A stretch of DNA of 64,000 bases from Alphaproteobacteria bacterium AO1-B (GTDB lineage Bacteria; Pseudomonadota; Alphaproteobacteria; Rhizobiales; Stappiaceae): the NCBI GenBank assembly GCA_001890945.1, contig MLAX01000001.1, positions 1,240,001 to 1,304,000 on the forward strand. The letters are read 5' to 3'. Each line of letters starts with the position of its first letter. Position 1 is the stretch's first letter. This document shows, in pieces, positions 27,578 through 36,816 of this stretch. The notes under the pieces were generated by a model. It was not told the DNA's origin, ran no database searches, and was given only the letters and a program-made list of their open reading frames with translations. The position numbers and the translations under genes are program-made.

Positions 27578-28591
27578 TTACGTCAGAGCGACGGTCTTGA
27601 TTATCTCATCGACCACGTTGTCTGGAGTGACGCCGTCACCTTCTGCCTCAAATGACAGGGTAAGACGGTGGCGGAAGACATCCGGTGCGATCGCCTGAAC
27701 ATCAAGCGGGTCGACATAATCGCGCCCATTGAGCCAGGCATGCGTCCGGCCGCATTTGTCCAAGGCAATTGACGCTCTTGGGCTCGCCCCAATTTCAATC
27801 CAGCGGCCGAGTTCATCTGAATAGGCTTCTGGTGTTCGGGTCGCATAGACGAGATCAGCCATGTATTTGGCAATCGCATCAGAGACATGAATGCCGGCAA
27901 TCTCGGCTCGTGCTTCAAAGATGGCTGATTGAGGTATCGCCGGATTTTCAACGCTTTTTGCGGGTTCGTGAGCATCTTTCGCGTTTTTCGCGGATGTTGC
28001 CAGCGCCTTTTGCTCTTCGGCCCGGACCAGTTCGATCACCTTGACTTCGTCTTCAACCGGCGGATAGCCGATCAAGACATGCATCAGAAACCGGTCCATC
28101 TGGGCTTCAGGGAGGGGATAGGTGCCCTCTTGTTCCACCGGGTTTTGCGTCGCCATGACCATGAACAGCGGTTCCATCTTGTGGGTCGTCCCGGAAACCG
28201 TCACCTGCCGCTCTTCCATGGCCTCCAGAAGTGCTGCCTGCACCTTGGCCGGGGCGCGGTTGATCTCGTCGGCCAGGACGATGTTGGCGAAGACAGGACC
28301 CTGTTCGAACCGAAACGTGCCTTCACCGCCAGCCTGATGGTAGACCTCGGTGCCGGTGACGTCCGAGGGCAGGAGATCGGGCGTAAATTGGATGCGGCTG
28401 AAATCGGATTCCAGGTTCTTCGCCATCGCCTTGATTGCACGGGTCTTTGCCAGTCCCGGCAGGCCTTCAACAAGCAGGTTGCCGTTGGCGAGCAGTCCAA
28501 TGATCAACCGGTCAATTACACCCTCTTGGCCGACGATGGATTGCTGCATGCGGGCCTTAAGGTCCTTGATCCTGGAAAGCGCATTTGACAT
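27578..28591 (-). CDS. MoxR-family AAA+ ATPase
   Basis: A 337-residue ATPase, first gene of the Bat-type operon. Walker A reads VEGLPGLAKT, Walker B ADEINRAP, and the conserved MVMATQNPVEQEGTYPLPEA and RFLMHV follow. Family members act as chaperones that activate VWA-domain partners. The start MSNALSRIKDLK at 28591 fits the family; in-frame codons further upstream run into the next gene's intergenic space. An Ala/Lys-rich stretch of about 25 residues (around 210-235, with TSAKNAKDAHEPAKSVENP) looks like a lineage-specific insertion between the ATPase core and the lid. Confidence 0.95.
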   Translation of the reverse strand: MSNALSRIKDLKARMQQSIVGQEGVIDRLIIGLLANGNLLVEGLPGLAKTRAIKAMAKNLESDFSRIQFTPDLLPSDVTGTEVYHQAGGEGTFRFEQGPVFANIVLADEINRAPAKVQAALLEAMEERQVTVSGTTHKMEPLFMVMATQNPVEQEGTYPLPEAQMDRFLMHVLIGYPPVEDEVKVIELVRAEEQKALATSAKNAKDAHEPAKSVENPAIPQSAIFEARAEIAGIHVSDAIAKYMADLVYATRTPEAYSDELGRWIEIGASPRASIALDKCGRTHAWLNGRDYVDPLDVQAIAPDVFRHRLTLSFEAEGDGVTPDNVVDEIIKTVALT

Positions 28592-28628
28592 TGACGGGGT
28601 CCAATCAGCTGACTTCAAGAAATGGTTT

Positions 28629-29831
28629 TCAGGTTTTTTGTCGTTTGAGCTCTTCAAGTTCTGCCCGCAGTGCCTGGATTTCAGCCGGCACGGTGCTCTT
28701 TTCCGGCGGATCGGGCGGGGCCTCTGCAAGATCTGCAATCGCGGGCTTGTCGGCAAACCCACCAGCCTGAAGATACTCTTCCAGAACGCTCCAGATGGTG
28801 ATGAAAAGGCCGGCGATCACCGGCCCGATCACAAGACCGACCGCGCCAAAACTGGCAAGGCCGCCGAAGGTGCTGACCAGAACCAGTAAATCCGGCATTT
28901 TGGTATCTCGGCCCACCAGAAGCGGGCGCAGCAGATTGTCCACGGTCGTCACGGCCAGGCTGGTCCAGGCCGCGAGCCCTATCGCCGCGACATATTGCTC
29001 GTTCACCGCGAGCACGACGACACCCGGAATGAGAACAAGCGTTGGGCCGATGCCGGGTATCACAGACAGCACGGCCATCACGCAGCCCCAGAACGCCGCG
29101 CCTGGAAGGCCGGCTGCCCAAAAACCGAGCCCACCCAGAAATCCTTGCGCAACGCCGATCAGGAAGGTGCCCTTGATCGTGGCGCGGCTGATAGAGATCA
29201 CACGATCGCTCAAGGTTTTCTGGACATCGCTCGGGAGCCCGGTATGGGCAAGAAGCTGATGGATCATGTTGGCGTTCTGCGGCAGAAAGAACACCATTGC
29301 GTAGATCATGATGAAGAGATGCAGAAAAAACGCGACCGTCCCGCGGGTGGCCTGTGAGAGGGCGCCAACAAAGAAGTCTGCGATCTGGCCCGCCGCCTCG
29401 CCAACTTTGGTTGCAACGGTCCTGCTGAGTTCGGCAAAGTCGACTTTAAAAGGGATCCATGCTGGAAGCTGATTCTGAATGGCGTCCAGGTCGAGCGTTT
29501 CCACCCAGTCGCTAATGCTCTTTGCAACGCTCGCAGCTTGATCCGCGCCCAGAACAAAGATGGAAATCAGAGGGATCAAAACGCCGACGGTGAGGACTAA
29601 AAGCGTGAGGGTGACGGCAATGCCCGCTTTTGATCCAGTGTGCCGATACAGCCAGCGGTAAAGAGGCGCCGACATCGCGCTGAAAATGGCGGCCATGAAA
29701 AGGGCGACCAGGTAGTCCCAGACAAGACCCAGGAACGCGGCGCCTATGGCCAAAGCTGTCAGACCGATGAGAAACAGTTGAAACCGGTGTTTCTCGCTTG
29801 GAGCGCCGTCCGCTGAAGTCGTGCTTTCCAT
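28629..29831 (-). CDS. AI-2E family (PerM/UPF0118) membrane transporter
   Basis: A 400-residue polytopic protein with about seven membrane helices and the family core in the second half: GVAQGFLGGLGFWAAGLPGA, VLSVIPGIGPTLVLIPGVVV, LLRPLLVGRD and ALVGLVIGPVIAGLF-like VGLVIGPVIAGLFITIW. Members were first linked to autoinducer-2 export, but many are Na+/H+ or unknown exporters, so the substrate is open. The start at 29831 (MESTTSADG) is preferred to an upstream in-frame Met at 29900. A charged C-terminal tail ends LRAELEELKRQKT. Confidence 0.88.
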   Translation of the reverse strand: MESTTSADGAPSEKHRFQLFLIGLTALAIGAAFLGLVWDYLVALFMAAIFSAMSAPLYRWLYRHTGSKAGIAVTLTLLVLTVGVLIPLISIFVLGADQAASVAKSISDWVETLDLDAIQNQLPAWIPFKVDFAELSRTVATKVGEAAGQIADFFVGALSQATRGTVAFFLHLFIMIYAMVFFLPQNANMIHQLLAHTGLPSDVQKTLSDRVISISRATIKGTFLIGVAQGFLGGLGFWAAGLPGAAFWGCVMAVLSVIPGIGPTLVLIPGVVVLAVNEQYVAAIGLAAWTSLAVTTVDNLLRPLLVGRDTKMPDLLVLVSTFGGLASFGAVGLVIGPVIAGLFITIWSVLEEYLQAGGFADKPAIADLAEAPPDPPEKSTVPAEIQALRAELEELKRQKT

Positions 29832-29975
29832 CCGGATCGATCTCCACCCGTGATTTTCCGGTTTCAGGTTAGGACCGAACACGACACCCGTACAAGGCAA
29901 ATATTCTACCGCTAAGTCTTTAATAAGTCAGGGCAACAAGCTAGCATTGGCTTCCCTTCTCAAGGAATTGGCTCC

Positions 29976-30302
29976 ATGGGTACCTCGAGTGATCTTCAAA
30001 AAGAGATCTTAAAGCTGAAGTCTGATGCCGGTGGAAGGCGGTCCCGGCGCCGGCGGGATAGAACATCGGCTGCCAAGGCGAAGCTGGAAACGCAATCTGA
30101 TGTACCGGACGCCGGCGACACCCAAACGGATGCGGCTGTTGCCTGGGAGAATTCTATCGCCAAAAGCGATCTTGATGACTTGGCAGACAAACTATCCGGT
30201 CTGGTGGATGAAGCTGAGAGCGAAATCCGGGAACGACCTGTCACGATGGTTCTTGGCGCCTTCGCCTTTGGAATTGTTGTTGGTGCGCTGCTTCGCCGTT
30301 AG
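29976..30302 (+). CDS. Small membrane-anchored protein, ElaB/YqjD (DUF883)-like
   Basis: A 108-residue protein: an Arg/Lys-rich N-terminal region (GGRRSRRRRDRTSAAKAK), an acidic helical middle (SDLDDLADKLSGLVDEAESE), and a C-terminal membrane anchor ERPVTMVLGAFAFGIVVGAL ending in LRR. The layout fits the YqjD/ElaB group, membrane proteins reported to bind ribosomes in stationary phase in E. coli. It sits 9 bases before a YqjE-like gene, as in the E. coli yqjD-yqjE pair. Confidence 0.72.
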   Translation: MGTSSDLQKEILKLKSDAGGRRSRRRRDRTSAAKAKLETQSDVPDAGDTQTDAAVAWENSIAKSDLDDLADKLSGLVDEAESEIRERPVTMVLGAFAFGIVVGALLRR

Positions 30303-30311
30303 GAGGTATCC

Positions 30312-30803
30312 ATGGATAGCATAGTAAGGACGATGCGCATCGTCTGGCGCGCGGAACTGCTCATCATTGAGGCCAAACTCAGTGTGGCTGCCAAGAAGAT
30401 TGGAGCGACAGCCTTTGCTGGTCTGATCTTTGTTTTTGGTCTCGGAATGCTCAATGTGGCAGGTTTTTTCGCTCTGGCGGAGATTTGGGGACCGGTCTAT
30501 GCGGCTCTCGGTGTGGCGATAGCCGATTTCTTGATCGCAGCTCTTCTTATGGTCTGGGGATCCCGGCTCACCACGGGCCCAGAGCTCGACCTGGCGCGGG
30601 AAGTACGGGATTCCGGACTAGAGGAGCTCGAGGCCAAGGCCGAAGATATTCAGGACGAATTCGAGGAGTTGCGGAGCGAACTCTATGCCCTTAAAGCGAA
30701 CCTCGTCTCTTTTTCAAAGAATCCGCTGGACGGTGCAATTACAGCTCTACTGACCCCGATTTTGACACTCTTGATCAAATCGTTATCGAGCAAAAAGGAG
30801 TGA
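30312..30803 (+). CDS. YqjE/phage-holin-family membrane protein
   Basis: A 163-residue protein with two central membrane helices (about 32-55, FAGLIFVFGLGMLNVAGFFA, and 62-82) and long amphipathic, charged arms. The pattern is that of the YqjE/Holin-X family of small inner-membrane proteins. A coiled-coil-like stretch (LEELEAKAEDIQDEFEELRS) follows. It is co-transcribed with the DUF883-like gene; the pair probably acts at the membrane in stress or stationary phase, which is inference. Confidence 0.75.
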   Translation: MDSIVRTMRIVWRAELLIIEAKLSVAAKKIGATAFAGLIFVFGLGMLNVAGFFALAEIWGPVYAALGVAIADFLIAALLMVWGSRLTTGPELDLAREVRDSGLEELEAKAEDIQDEFEELRSELYALKANLVSFSKNPLDGAITALLTPILTLLIKSLSSKKE

Positions 30804-31127
30804 GGAAGAAGGAATCGATCAGTGGATTTGCAAACCAATTGCGCTCACGTCGTTAAGGTGTGATCCGAACCCCAAACCTCTTGCTCTTTGGAGCGGGTAC
30901 CGCTTCGAATAATTTTGCTTGTCAGGTGCCTTGAGCCGGAGGTGACCTTTCAGCAGTAGAAGCTGATAATACCGATCCAATCCATGTCTGACTGCGTAAG
31001 ACTTCGCCTGTAGCTAGGCTGGGAGTTACTTCGCCCAAATCGATTTTGCCGCACGTGCATTCGAACGACGAACAACAGAACCCGAAAACGCAGGTTTTCG
31101 GCCAGGGCATTTTGGAAACGGACAAGA
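30804..31127. other. Intergenic stretch with a hairpin before the methyltransferase gene
   Basis: A 324-base gap. Near its end, CCGAAAAC (31082-31089) and GTTTTCGG (31094-31101) form a perfect 8-bp hairpin with a GCAG loop, 26 bases before the homocysteine methyltransferase start. No T-run follows. No riboswitch core known to me is recognisable. Confidence 0.4.
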
Positions 31128-32012
31128 ATGAGCAACATCACGATCCTGGACGGCGGCATGGGGCAGGAACTGGTTCACCGCAGCGGGCGGGTGCCGAGCG
31201 GGCTTTGGTCTTGTGAGCTGATGAGGGAGCGGCCAGATCTCGTCCGCGCCATTCATGACGACTTCTTCGCTGCCGGTGCACATGTCGCGACCGTCAACAG
31301 TTACACGCTTCACCGTGACCGGCTGCAGCCCAATGGGCTGGATGATCAGTTCGAGCGGCTTCATCACCTTGCCTGCGACCTTGCCTGTCAGTCGCGGGAT
31401 GCGCATGGCAGCGGTCTTGTGGCCGGTTGTCTTGGTCCCCTTGGCTGGTCGTACAGCCATGACGGGGCGCCTCCGGAAAACCAATCGATCGATCTTTATG
31501 ACGAAATCTGCCGGGTTCAGAAGGATTACGTCGACGTCTTCCTGATTGAGACGATCGCCTCTATCGAACAAGCGCGCGCCTCACTGACAGCTGCCCTCAG
31601 GCACGACAAACCGGTCTGGATCGCTTTGACCGTCGATGATCAGGACGGGGGTGCCCTTCGGTCAGGTGAGCCGCTGCAAGAAGTAGTGAAAGTTGTCAAT
31701 GAACTCGGACCAGAGGCGGTTTTGATCAATTGTTCGGTGCCGGAGGCGGTCACCAGGGGCATGGCCGTTCTCGGACAGTCAGGCCTGAAAACCGGTGCTT
31801 ATGCCAATGGATTTACGGCGATCAAACCGGAGTTCCTCAAGAAGGGCAGCAGTGTTTCCAAGCTTGCCGCGCGCACCGATCTGACACCTGAAGTCTACGC
31901 AAATCACGTGGCTGACTGGATTGATCTGGGTGCCACGATTGTTGGCGGATGTTGTGAGGTCAGCCCACCCCATATTGCGGAATTGTCCCGCCGGTTTGGC
32001 GGCGCTTCATGA
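31128..32012 (+). CDS. Homocysteine S-methyltransferase family protein
   Basis: A 294-residue zinc-dependent TIM-barrel enzyme that transfers a methyl group (from S-methylmethionine, SAM or betaine-like donors) to a thiol such as homocysteine. Seen: N-terminal ILDGGMGQEL, the zinc ligand Cys in LINCSVPEA, and the C-terminal Cys pair in VGGCCEVSP. The length is as for MmuM-type enzymes. It stands alone between the YqjE-like gene and hypF, so the donor cannot be inferred. Confidence 0.9.
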   Translation: MSNITILDGGMGQELVHRSGRVPSGLWSCELMRERPDLVRAIHDDFFAAGAHVATVNSYTLHRDRLQPNGLDDQFERLHHLACDLACQSRDAHGSGLVAGCLGPLGWSYSHDGAPPENQSIDLYDEICRVQKDYVDVFLIETIASIEQARASLTAALRHDKPVWIALTVDDQDGGALRSGEPLQEVVKVVNELGPEAVLINCSVPEAVTRGMAVLGQSGLKTGAYANGFTAIKPEFLKKGSSVSKLAARTDLTPEVYANHVADWIDLGATIVGGCCEVSPPHIAELSRRFGGAS

Positions 32013-32034
32013 AGTGAGCTAGCTCGGCCTCAGA

Positions 32035-34356
32035 TTATCGCACGGCCGCGATCGCCGCCTGACCAAGCGACAGCCCGCCATCATTGGCGGGCAGTTTTCC
32101 GGGAACCAGAACGTCGAACCCGTGTGCCTTAAGCTGTTCGTAAAGCCCATCGGCAAGGATCGCATTTTGCATGACGCCGCCTGACAAGACGATTTTCTTG
32201 ATATTCCGGTCCCCGGCAAGGCGCGTTGCAAGGGCGCTAATTGCCTTGATGAGCCCCAGATGAAACCGGGCTGCGATCAAACCGGGGGCAGTTCCGCGCC
32301 CCAGGTCGCTCAACAAAGCTTCCCACATCACCTCCCAGGACAAGATTCCCGGCGCGCCGCTTGAAATGTCAACCGGGTAGGCGGTTACGCCTTTTAGATA
32401 AGGCCGGGCAAGAGCCTCCAATAATGCGCCGGTCTGGCCTTCATAGGATTGGCGCTTGGCGCAAATCCCAAGGGCTGCGGCAACAGCGTCGAACAGTCGT
32501 CCGGCAGAAGAGGCCATTGGCGTGTTGAGGCCGCTGTCGATCATGTGTTCGATCACGCCCATGGTCTTGCCGGGGAAGATGGGCCGGAGGGAGGAGTTGG
32601 CACTCGAATGGGACCAGTCCGCTCCAAAGGCCGCCCGCAGATGCGCCACCAGATTGCGCCAGGGCTCGCGCACGGCGGCCGCCCCGCCGGGCAGTGCAAC
32701 GGGAAGAAAATGGCCGACCCGCTCAAAGCCCGCATAATCGCCAACAAGAAATTCTCCGCCCCATATCGTGCCATCGCTGCCAAGACCGGAGCCGTCCAGG
32801 ACAATACCAAGCACCGGCTCGCTGCCCGGGGGCAGGCCGTGTTCAGCCATGCAAGCGGCAAGATGCGCATGATGATGCTGGACCTCGATCAGCGGAATGT
32901 GCAGGTCCGCCGCCAGCCGCCGTCCGGCTTGTGTTGAGACATATTCGGGATGGAGATCGACAGCGATGCGGCCCGGTTCAAAATCGTAAAGGTGCCGGTA
33001 GAGGGTGAGGGTCTTTTCATAGTCTTCCAGAACCGGCCTGCTCTCCAGATCGCCCATGTGCTGGGATACGACGGCGCTTGCTTGCCTCAGCTGGCAGAAC
33101 GTTGATTTGAGTTCACCGCCCATGGCAAGCACCAAAGGGGATGTTTGAAAACCGTTGTTCAGCGCTAATGGCGCAGGGGCATGGCCTCTTGCTCGGCGCA
33201 GGATCACCGGCCCACCTCGATCTGCCCGCACCACACTGTCATCCAGCCGGTTGACGATCTCCCGGTCATGCATCAGGAACCCGTCGGCAATCCGCCCAAG
33301 ATTGCGTCTTGCATCCTCGTTGGTCGTGACTTGCGGATCTTCCGAGCGGTTGCCGGAGGTCATGACAAGCGGGCCCGGAACCGCTGCCATCAGGAGATGA
33401 TACAGCGGCGTTGACGGCAGCATGAGGCCGCATTGATCAACGCCCGGCGCAAGGTGTTCGGAAAGGGCAGGTGTCTCGTCGGACCGAGCTCGCAGTTTCA
33501 CGAGGACAATGGGGGCAGTGCGATCTTCCAACAGAGCCGCTTCCCTATCGCTGACATGGCAGACTGTCCGTGCATGCGCCAAATCGCGTACCATCACCGC
33601 AAGTGGCTTGTGCGGCCGTTTTTTCTTTTCCCGAAGCCGGGCAACGGCCGCATCATTCGTGGCATCGACGGCCAGATGAAAACCGCCAAGGCCCTTCAGG
33701 GCAATGATCTCACCTGCCGCCAGCAGGGATGCCGCCCATTGGATCGGGTCGGCCGTTTCAATCCGCAATCCTTCGGCTTCGGCCCAGAGCTGCGGGCCGC
33801 AGGCCGGGCAGGCATTGGGCTGCGCATGGAACCGCCGGTCCGCCGGATCGTCATATTCGCTTTGGCATTCCGGGCACATATTAAACGCAGCCATCGAGGT
33901 GCTGGCCCGGTCATAGGGAATGGATGTCACAATGGAGAGGCGCGGCCCGCAATGGGTGCAATTGGTAAAGGCATAGCCGTGGCGCCGGTTGGCCGGATCA
34001 AAGATGTCGGCAAGGCAGGCAGGGCAGGTGGCAGCATCCGGGACAATGCCGGTGGTGGCAGGACCTTCAACGCTCTCGACAATCTGAAAGTCTTTTGGCG
34101 GTGGACCCAAGGGCTCCGCAAGAACTGCTGTTTCGACACTCACAATCTCAGAAAGCGGCGGCGCTTCGCATCGGAGCCGGTCCAAAAACCGTTGTTGCCG
34201 GTCAACTGCACCAAAGATTTCTGCAAGCACACCGTTGGCATCATTGAGAACATGGCCGGTCAGGCCTTCTTCCCGTGCCAGATGCCAGACAAAGGGTCGG
34301 AAGCCGACGCCCTGCACAAGGCCCTTGATCCGGACATGTGTTGCGGTCACGGTCAT
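32035..34356 (-). CDS. hypF: Carbamoyltransferase HypF, hydrogenase maturation
   Basis: A 773-residue enzyme that makes carbamoyl-AMP and transfers the carbamoyl group to HypE, the source of the CN ligands of [NiFe] hydrogenases. Domains in order: acylphosphatase (1-90; KGLVQGVGFRPFVWHLARE), two zinc fingers (CPAC, CTHCGP, CPEC, CPACGP; about 105-185), YrdC-like (about 200-380; ALKGLGGFHLAVDA), and Kae1-like (about 400-773; VQHHHAHLAACMAEHG, LDGSGLGSDGTIWGGEFL). The ATG at 34356 lies 11 bases after the hypE stop. Last gene of the hyp operon. Confidence 0.96.
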   Translation of the reverse strand: MTVTATHVRIKGLVQGVGFRPFVWHLAREEGLTGHVLNDANGVLAEIFGAVDRQQRFLDRLRCEAPPLSEIVSVETAVLAEPLGPPPKDFQIVESVEGPATTGIVPDAATCPACLADIFDPANRRHGYAFTNCTHCGPRLSIVTSIPYDRASTSMAAFNMCPECQSEYDDPADRRFHAQPNACPACGPQLWAEAEGLRIETADPIQWAASLLAAGEIIALKGLGGFHLAVDATNDAAVARLREKKKRPHKPLAVMVRDLAHARTVCHVSDREAALLEDRTAPIVLVKLRARSDETPALSEHLAPGVDQCGLMLPSTPLYHLLMAAVPGPLVMTSGNRSEDPQVTTNEDARRNLGRIADGFLMHDREIVNRLDDSVVRADRGGPVILRRARGHAPAPLALNNGFQTSPLVLAMGGELKSTFCQLRQASAVVSQHMGDLESRPVLEDYEKTLTLYRHLYDFEPGRIAVDLHPEYVSTQAGRRLAADLHIPLIEVQHHHAHLAACMAEHGLPPGSEPVLGIVLDGSGLGSDGTIWGGEFLVGDYAGFERVGHFLPVALPGGAAAVREPWRNLVAHLRAAFGADWSHSSANSSLRPIFPGKTMGVIEHMIDSGLNTPMASSAGRLFDAVAAALGICAKRQSYEGQTGALLEALARPYLKGVTAYPVDISSGAPGILSWEVMWEALLSDLGRGTAPGLIAARFHLGLIKAISALATRLAGDRNIKKIVLSGGVMQNAILADGLYEQLKAHGFDVLVPGKLPANDGGLSLGQAAIAAVR

Positions 34357-34367
34357 CAGCCGGCCTG

Positions 34368-35405
34368 TCAGCAGATCCGGGGCAGCTGTTCGCCCGCAAG
34401 CCAATCGACCACACGCACGCCGCCGATCTCCGTTTCCATCTCCACCAGATGGGCATCGTCCTCGGTGACCGTTCCGATCAAGGCCGCATCCCGGCCAAGG
34501 GGATGGGCCTGCATGGCCGCCAGCACCGCATCAGCATCGCCCGGCTCGCACAAACACACCAGCTTGCCCTCATTGGCGACATAAAGCGGATCAAGCCCGA
34601 GCAGTTCGCACGCGGCTTTCACATCCGCCTTTATCGGAATTGCGTTTTCTTCCAGATGGATGCCGACCTTGGCGGTGCGGGCGATCTCGTTCAAGGATGC
34701 CGCCAAACCGCCGCGGGTCGGGTCGCGAAGGACCGCAATCCCGGGTGCTGCTGACATCATACCGGCGACAAGTGTGTGCAGCGCGGCGCTGTCGGAGCGG
34801 ATTTCCGTTTCGAATTCAAGGTTCTCCCGCTTGGAAAGGATGGCAACACCGTGATCACCTAAGGAGCCGGACAGGAGGATCGCCTGGCCGGGCTCCGCGC
34901 GCTCGACCGAGACATGAACGCCGTCCGGCACAACCCCCAGGCCGGTCGTGGTGATGAAGACACCGTCGCCCTTGCCCTTTTCGACGACCTTGGTGTCTCC
35001 GGTAACGATCGGAACGCCTGCCGCCTCTGCAGCCCGCGCCATGGAGATAACGATCCGTTCCAAATCGGCGAGCGGAAAGCCTTCTTCGAGAATGAAGCCG
35101 GCGGTGAGGTAGAGCGGTTTGGCGCCCGCCATGGCGACGTCATTCAAGGTGCCGTGAACGGCGAGAGACCCGATGTCGCCACCGGGGAAGAAGATCGGCG
35201 AGATGACATGACCGTCCGTCGACATGACAAGCCGCCCGTCCGCTGGAGGCAGCAAGGCCGCGTCATTTCCCTGATCTAGGATCGGATTGGTCAGATGGCG
35301 TTGAAAGAGATTCGAGATCAGCTCTGCCGTTGCGCGGCCGCCGCCGCCATGGGCCATGTCGATGCTGCCGGTGCGCGCGGACAATTTCGGATCCTGAATA
35401 TTCAT
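34368..35405 (-). CDS. hypE: Carbamoyl dehydratase HypE, hydrogenase maturation
   Basis: A 345-residue PurM-like ATPase that dehydrates the carbamoyl group on its C-terminal cysteine to a thiocyanate for transfer to HypCD. The C-terminus ends LPRIC, so the acceptor Cys is present. Other marks are SIDMAHGGGGRATAELI, VMSTDGHVISPIFFPGGDIG and DPTRGGLAASLNEIA. The start MNIQDPKL at 35405 overlaps the hypD stop by 4 bases; a longer frame to 35585 lies inside hypD. Confidence 0.97.
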   Translation of the reverse strand: MNIQDPKLSARTGSIDMAHGGGGRATAELISNLFQRHLTNPILDQGNDAALLPPADGRLVMSTDGHVISPIFFPGGDIGSLAVHGTLNDVAMAGAKPLYLTAGFILEEGFPLADLERIVISMARAAEAAGVPIVTGDTKVVEKGKGDGVFITTTGLGVVPDGVHVSVERAEPGQAILLSGSLGDHGVAILSKRENLEFETEIRSDSAALHTLVAGMMSAAPGIAVLRDPTRGGLAASLNEIARTAKVGIHLEENAIPIKADVKAACELLGLDPLYVANEGKLVCLCEPGDADAVLAAMQAHPLGRDAALIGTVTEDDAHLVEMETEIGGVRVVDWLAGEQLPRIC

Positions 35406-36556
35406 GCTGCGGCCTCTTTTTGCGGCCGGGTCGCCTTGGTGCGGAAGCGTCCATAGGTCCAATAGGCCGCGCAGGCACCTTCCGACGACACCATGCAGGA
35501 CCCCATTGGAGTGTCGGGCGTGCAGACCGTGCCGAAGAGCTTGCAGTCGGTCGGTTTTTTCACGCCGCGCAAGATGGCTGGACACTCACAGGACTTCACT
35601 TCGCGCGACTGTTTGGGCGAGATCTCGAACCGCTGTTCGGCATCGAAGGCGGCAAAGGCCTCCCGGACCTTCAAGGCGCTCTTGGCAACTGTGCCGAGCC
35701 CGCGCCATTCGAACGCATCGCGGATGTCAAACACCTCCTCGACCAGTGCCTGAGCCTTGAGATTGCCCTCACGGGTCACGACGCGCGTGTATTCGTTCTC
35801 GACCTCGGAGCGGCCCTCGTTGATCTGGCGGATCAGCATCAGGGTCGATTGCATCACATCCAGGGGTTCAAAGCCCGCGATCACCACCGGTTTGCCAAAA
35901 ATCTCCGCGGCCGGCTCATAGGGCTTTGATCCGATCACCGAGCTGACATGGGAGGGGCCCAGGAACCCGTCAATCTCCACGGTGCCAAGGTCCTGAACAT
36001 CCGGTGATTGCAGGATATGGGCAATCGCGGGGGGCGTCAGAACGTGATTGCAGAAGACGGAGAAATTACTGAGGCCTTCCTTTTCGGCCTGTTTGATCGC
36101 AACGGCGGTCGGCGGTGTCGTGGTTTCAAAGCCGATGGCAAAGAAAACGACTTCACGCTCCGGATTGTCGCGGGCAATCTTCAGGGCATCCAGCGTGGAA
36201 TAGACCATGCGAATGTCCGCACCGTCTGCCTTGGCGCGGATCAGGCTGCGCTGTTTCGTGCCCGGCACCCGCATCATGTCGCCATAGGTGCACAGGATCG
36301 CATTGTGCCGTTCGGCGATTTCCACGGCATCGTCCAGCCGGCGCACGGGCAGCACGCAGACCGGGCAGCCGGGGCCATGCACATAAGCCGCGTTGTCCGG
36401 TATCAGGTCCTGAACGCCATAGCGGAAGATTGCATGGGTGTGACCGCCGCAAAACTCCATGAAATTGTAGGTTCGGCCCGGGTCTGCCTCGCGCCGGATG
36501 GCAGCGGAAACGGATTTCGCGAGATCCTTGTCGCGGAATTCGGAGACATATTTCAC
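35402..36556 (-). CDS. hypD: HypD, iron-sulfur scaffold for hydrogenase active-site assembly
   Basis: A 384-residue [4Fe-4S] protein that with HypC carries Fe(CN)2CO. Visible: EFCGGHTHAIFRYG, HGPGCPVCVLP, FAIGFETTTPPTA, FCNHVLTPPA, and the C-terminal cluster motif from CECPAILRG to GSCMVSSEGACAAY with its Cys ligands. The length is typical. It is linked to hypC and hypE by 4-base overlaps. Confidence 0.97.
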   Translation of the reverse strand: MKYVSEFRDKDLAKSVSAAIRREADPGRTYNFMEFCGGHTHAIFRYGVQDLIPDNAAYVHGPGCPVCVLPVRRLDDAVEIAERHNAILCTYGDMMRVPGTKQRSLIRAKADGADIRMVYSTLDALKIARDNPEREVVFFAIGFETTTPPTAVAIKQAEKEGLSNFSVFCNHVLTPPAIAHILQSPDVQDLGTVEIDGFLGPSHVSSVIGSKPYEPAAEIFGKPVVIAGFEPLDVMQSTLMLIRQINEGRSEVENEYTRVVTREGNLKAQALVEEVFDIRDAFEWRGLGTVAKSALKVREAFAAFDAEQRFEISPKQSREVKSCECPAILRGVKKPTDCKLFGTVCTPDTPMGSCMVSSEGACAAYWTYGRFRTKATRPQKEAAA

Positions 36557-36807
36557 TGGTCCGCTCCTGTCATCTCGTCGAGTTCGTCCTGAAGCACACC
36601 GGCCTCGGCCATCAGCTGAAGCGTGCGGGCCGCTTCGTCCGGGCTGACCTTGTGCAGCGCATAGCCGACATGAACCAGAACGTAGTCGCCAACGGCGAGA
36701 TCCTCGACCAGCGCGGTCGAAATCCGTTTCTTGATGCCTTCAAGCGCAACGACGGCCATGTCGTCGCCGTCAAGTTCCGTGATCTTGGCAGGGATTGCGA
36801 GACACAT
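36553..36807 (-). CDS. hypC: HypC, hydrogenase maturation chaperone
   Basis: An 84-residue HypC/HupF protein that binds the hydrogenase large subunit and HypD. The N-terminal MCLAIPAKI places the essential Cys at position 2, and VGDYVLVHVGYALHKVSPDEA gives the conserved OB-fold core. The C-terminal tail is acidic. It overlaps hypD by 4 bases. Confidence 0.96.
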   Translation of the reverse strand: MCLAIPAKITELDGDDMAVVALEGIKKRISTALVEDLAVGDYVLVHVGYALHKVSPDEAARTLQLMAEAGVLQDELDEMTGADQ

Positions 36808-36816
36808 GGGCGTCTC

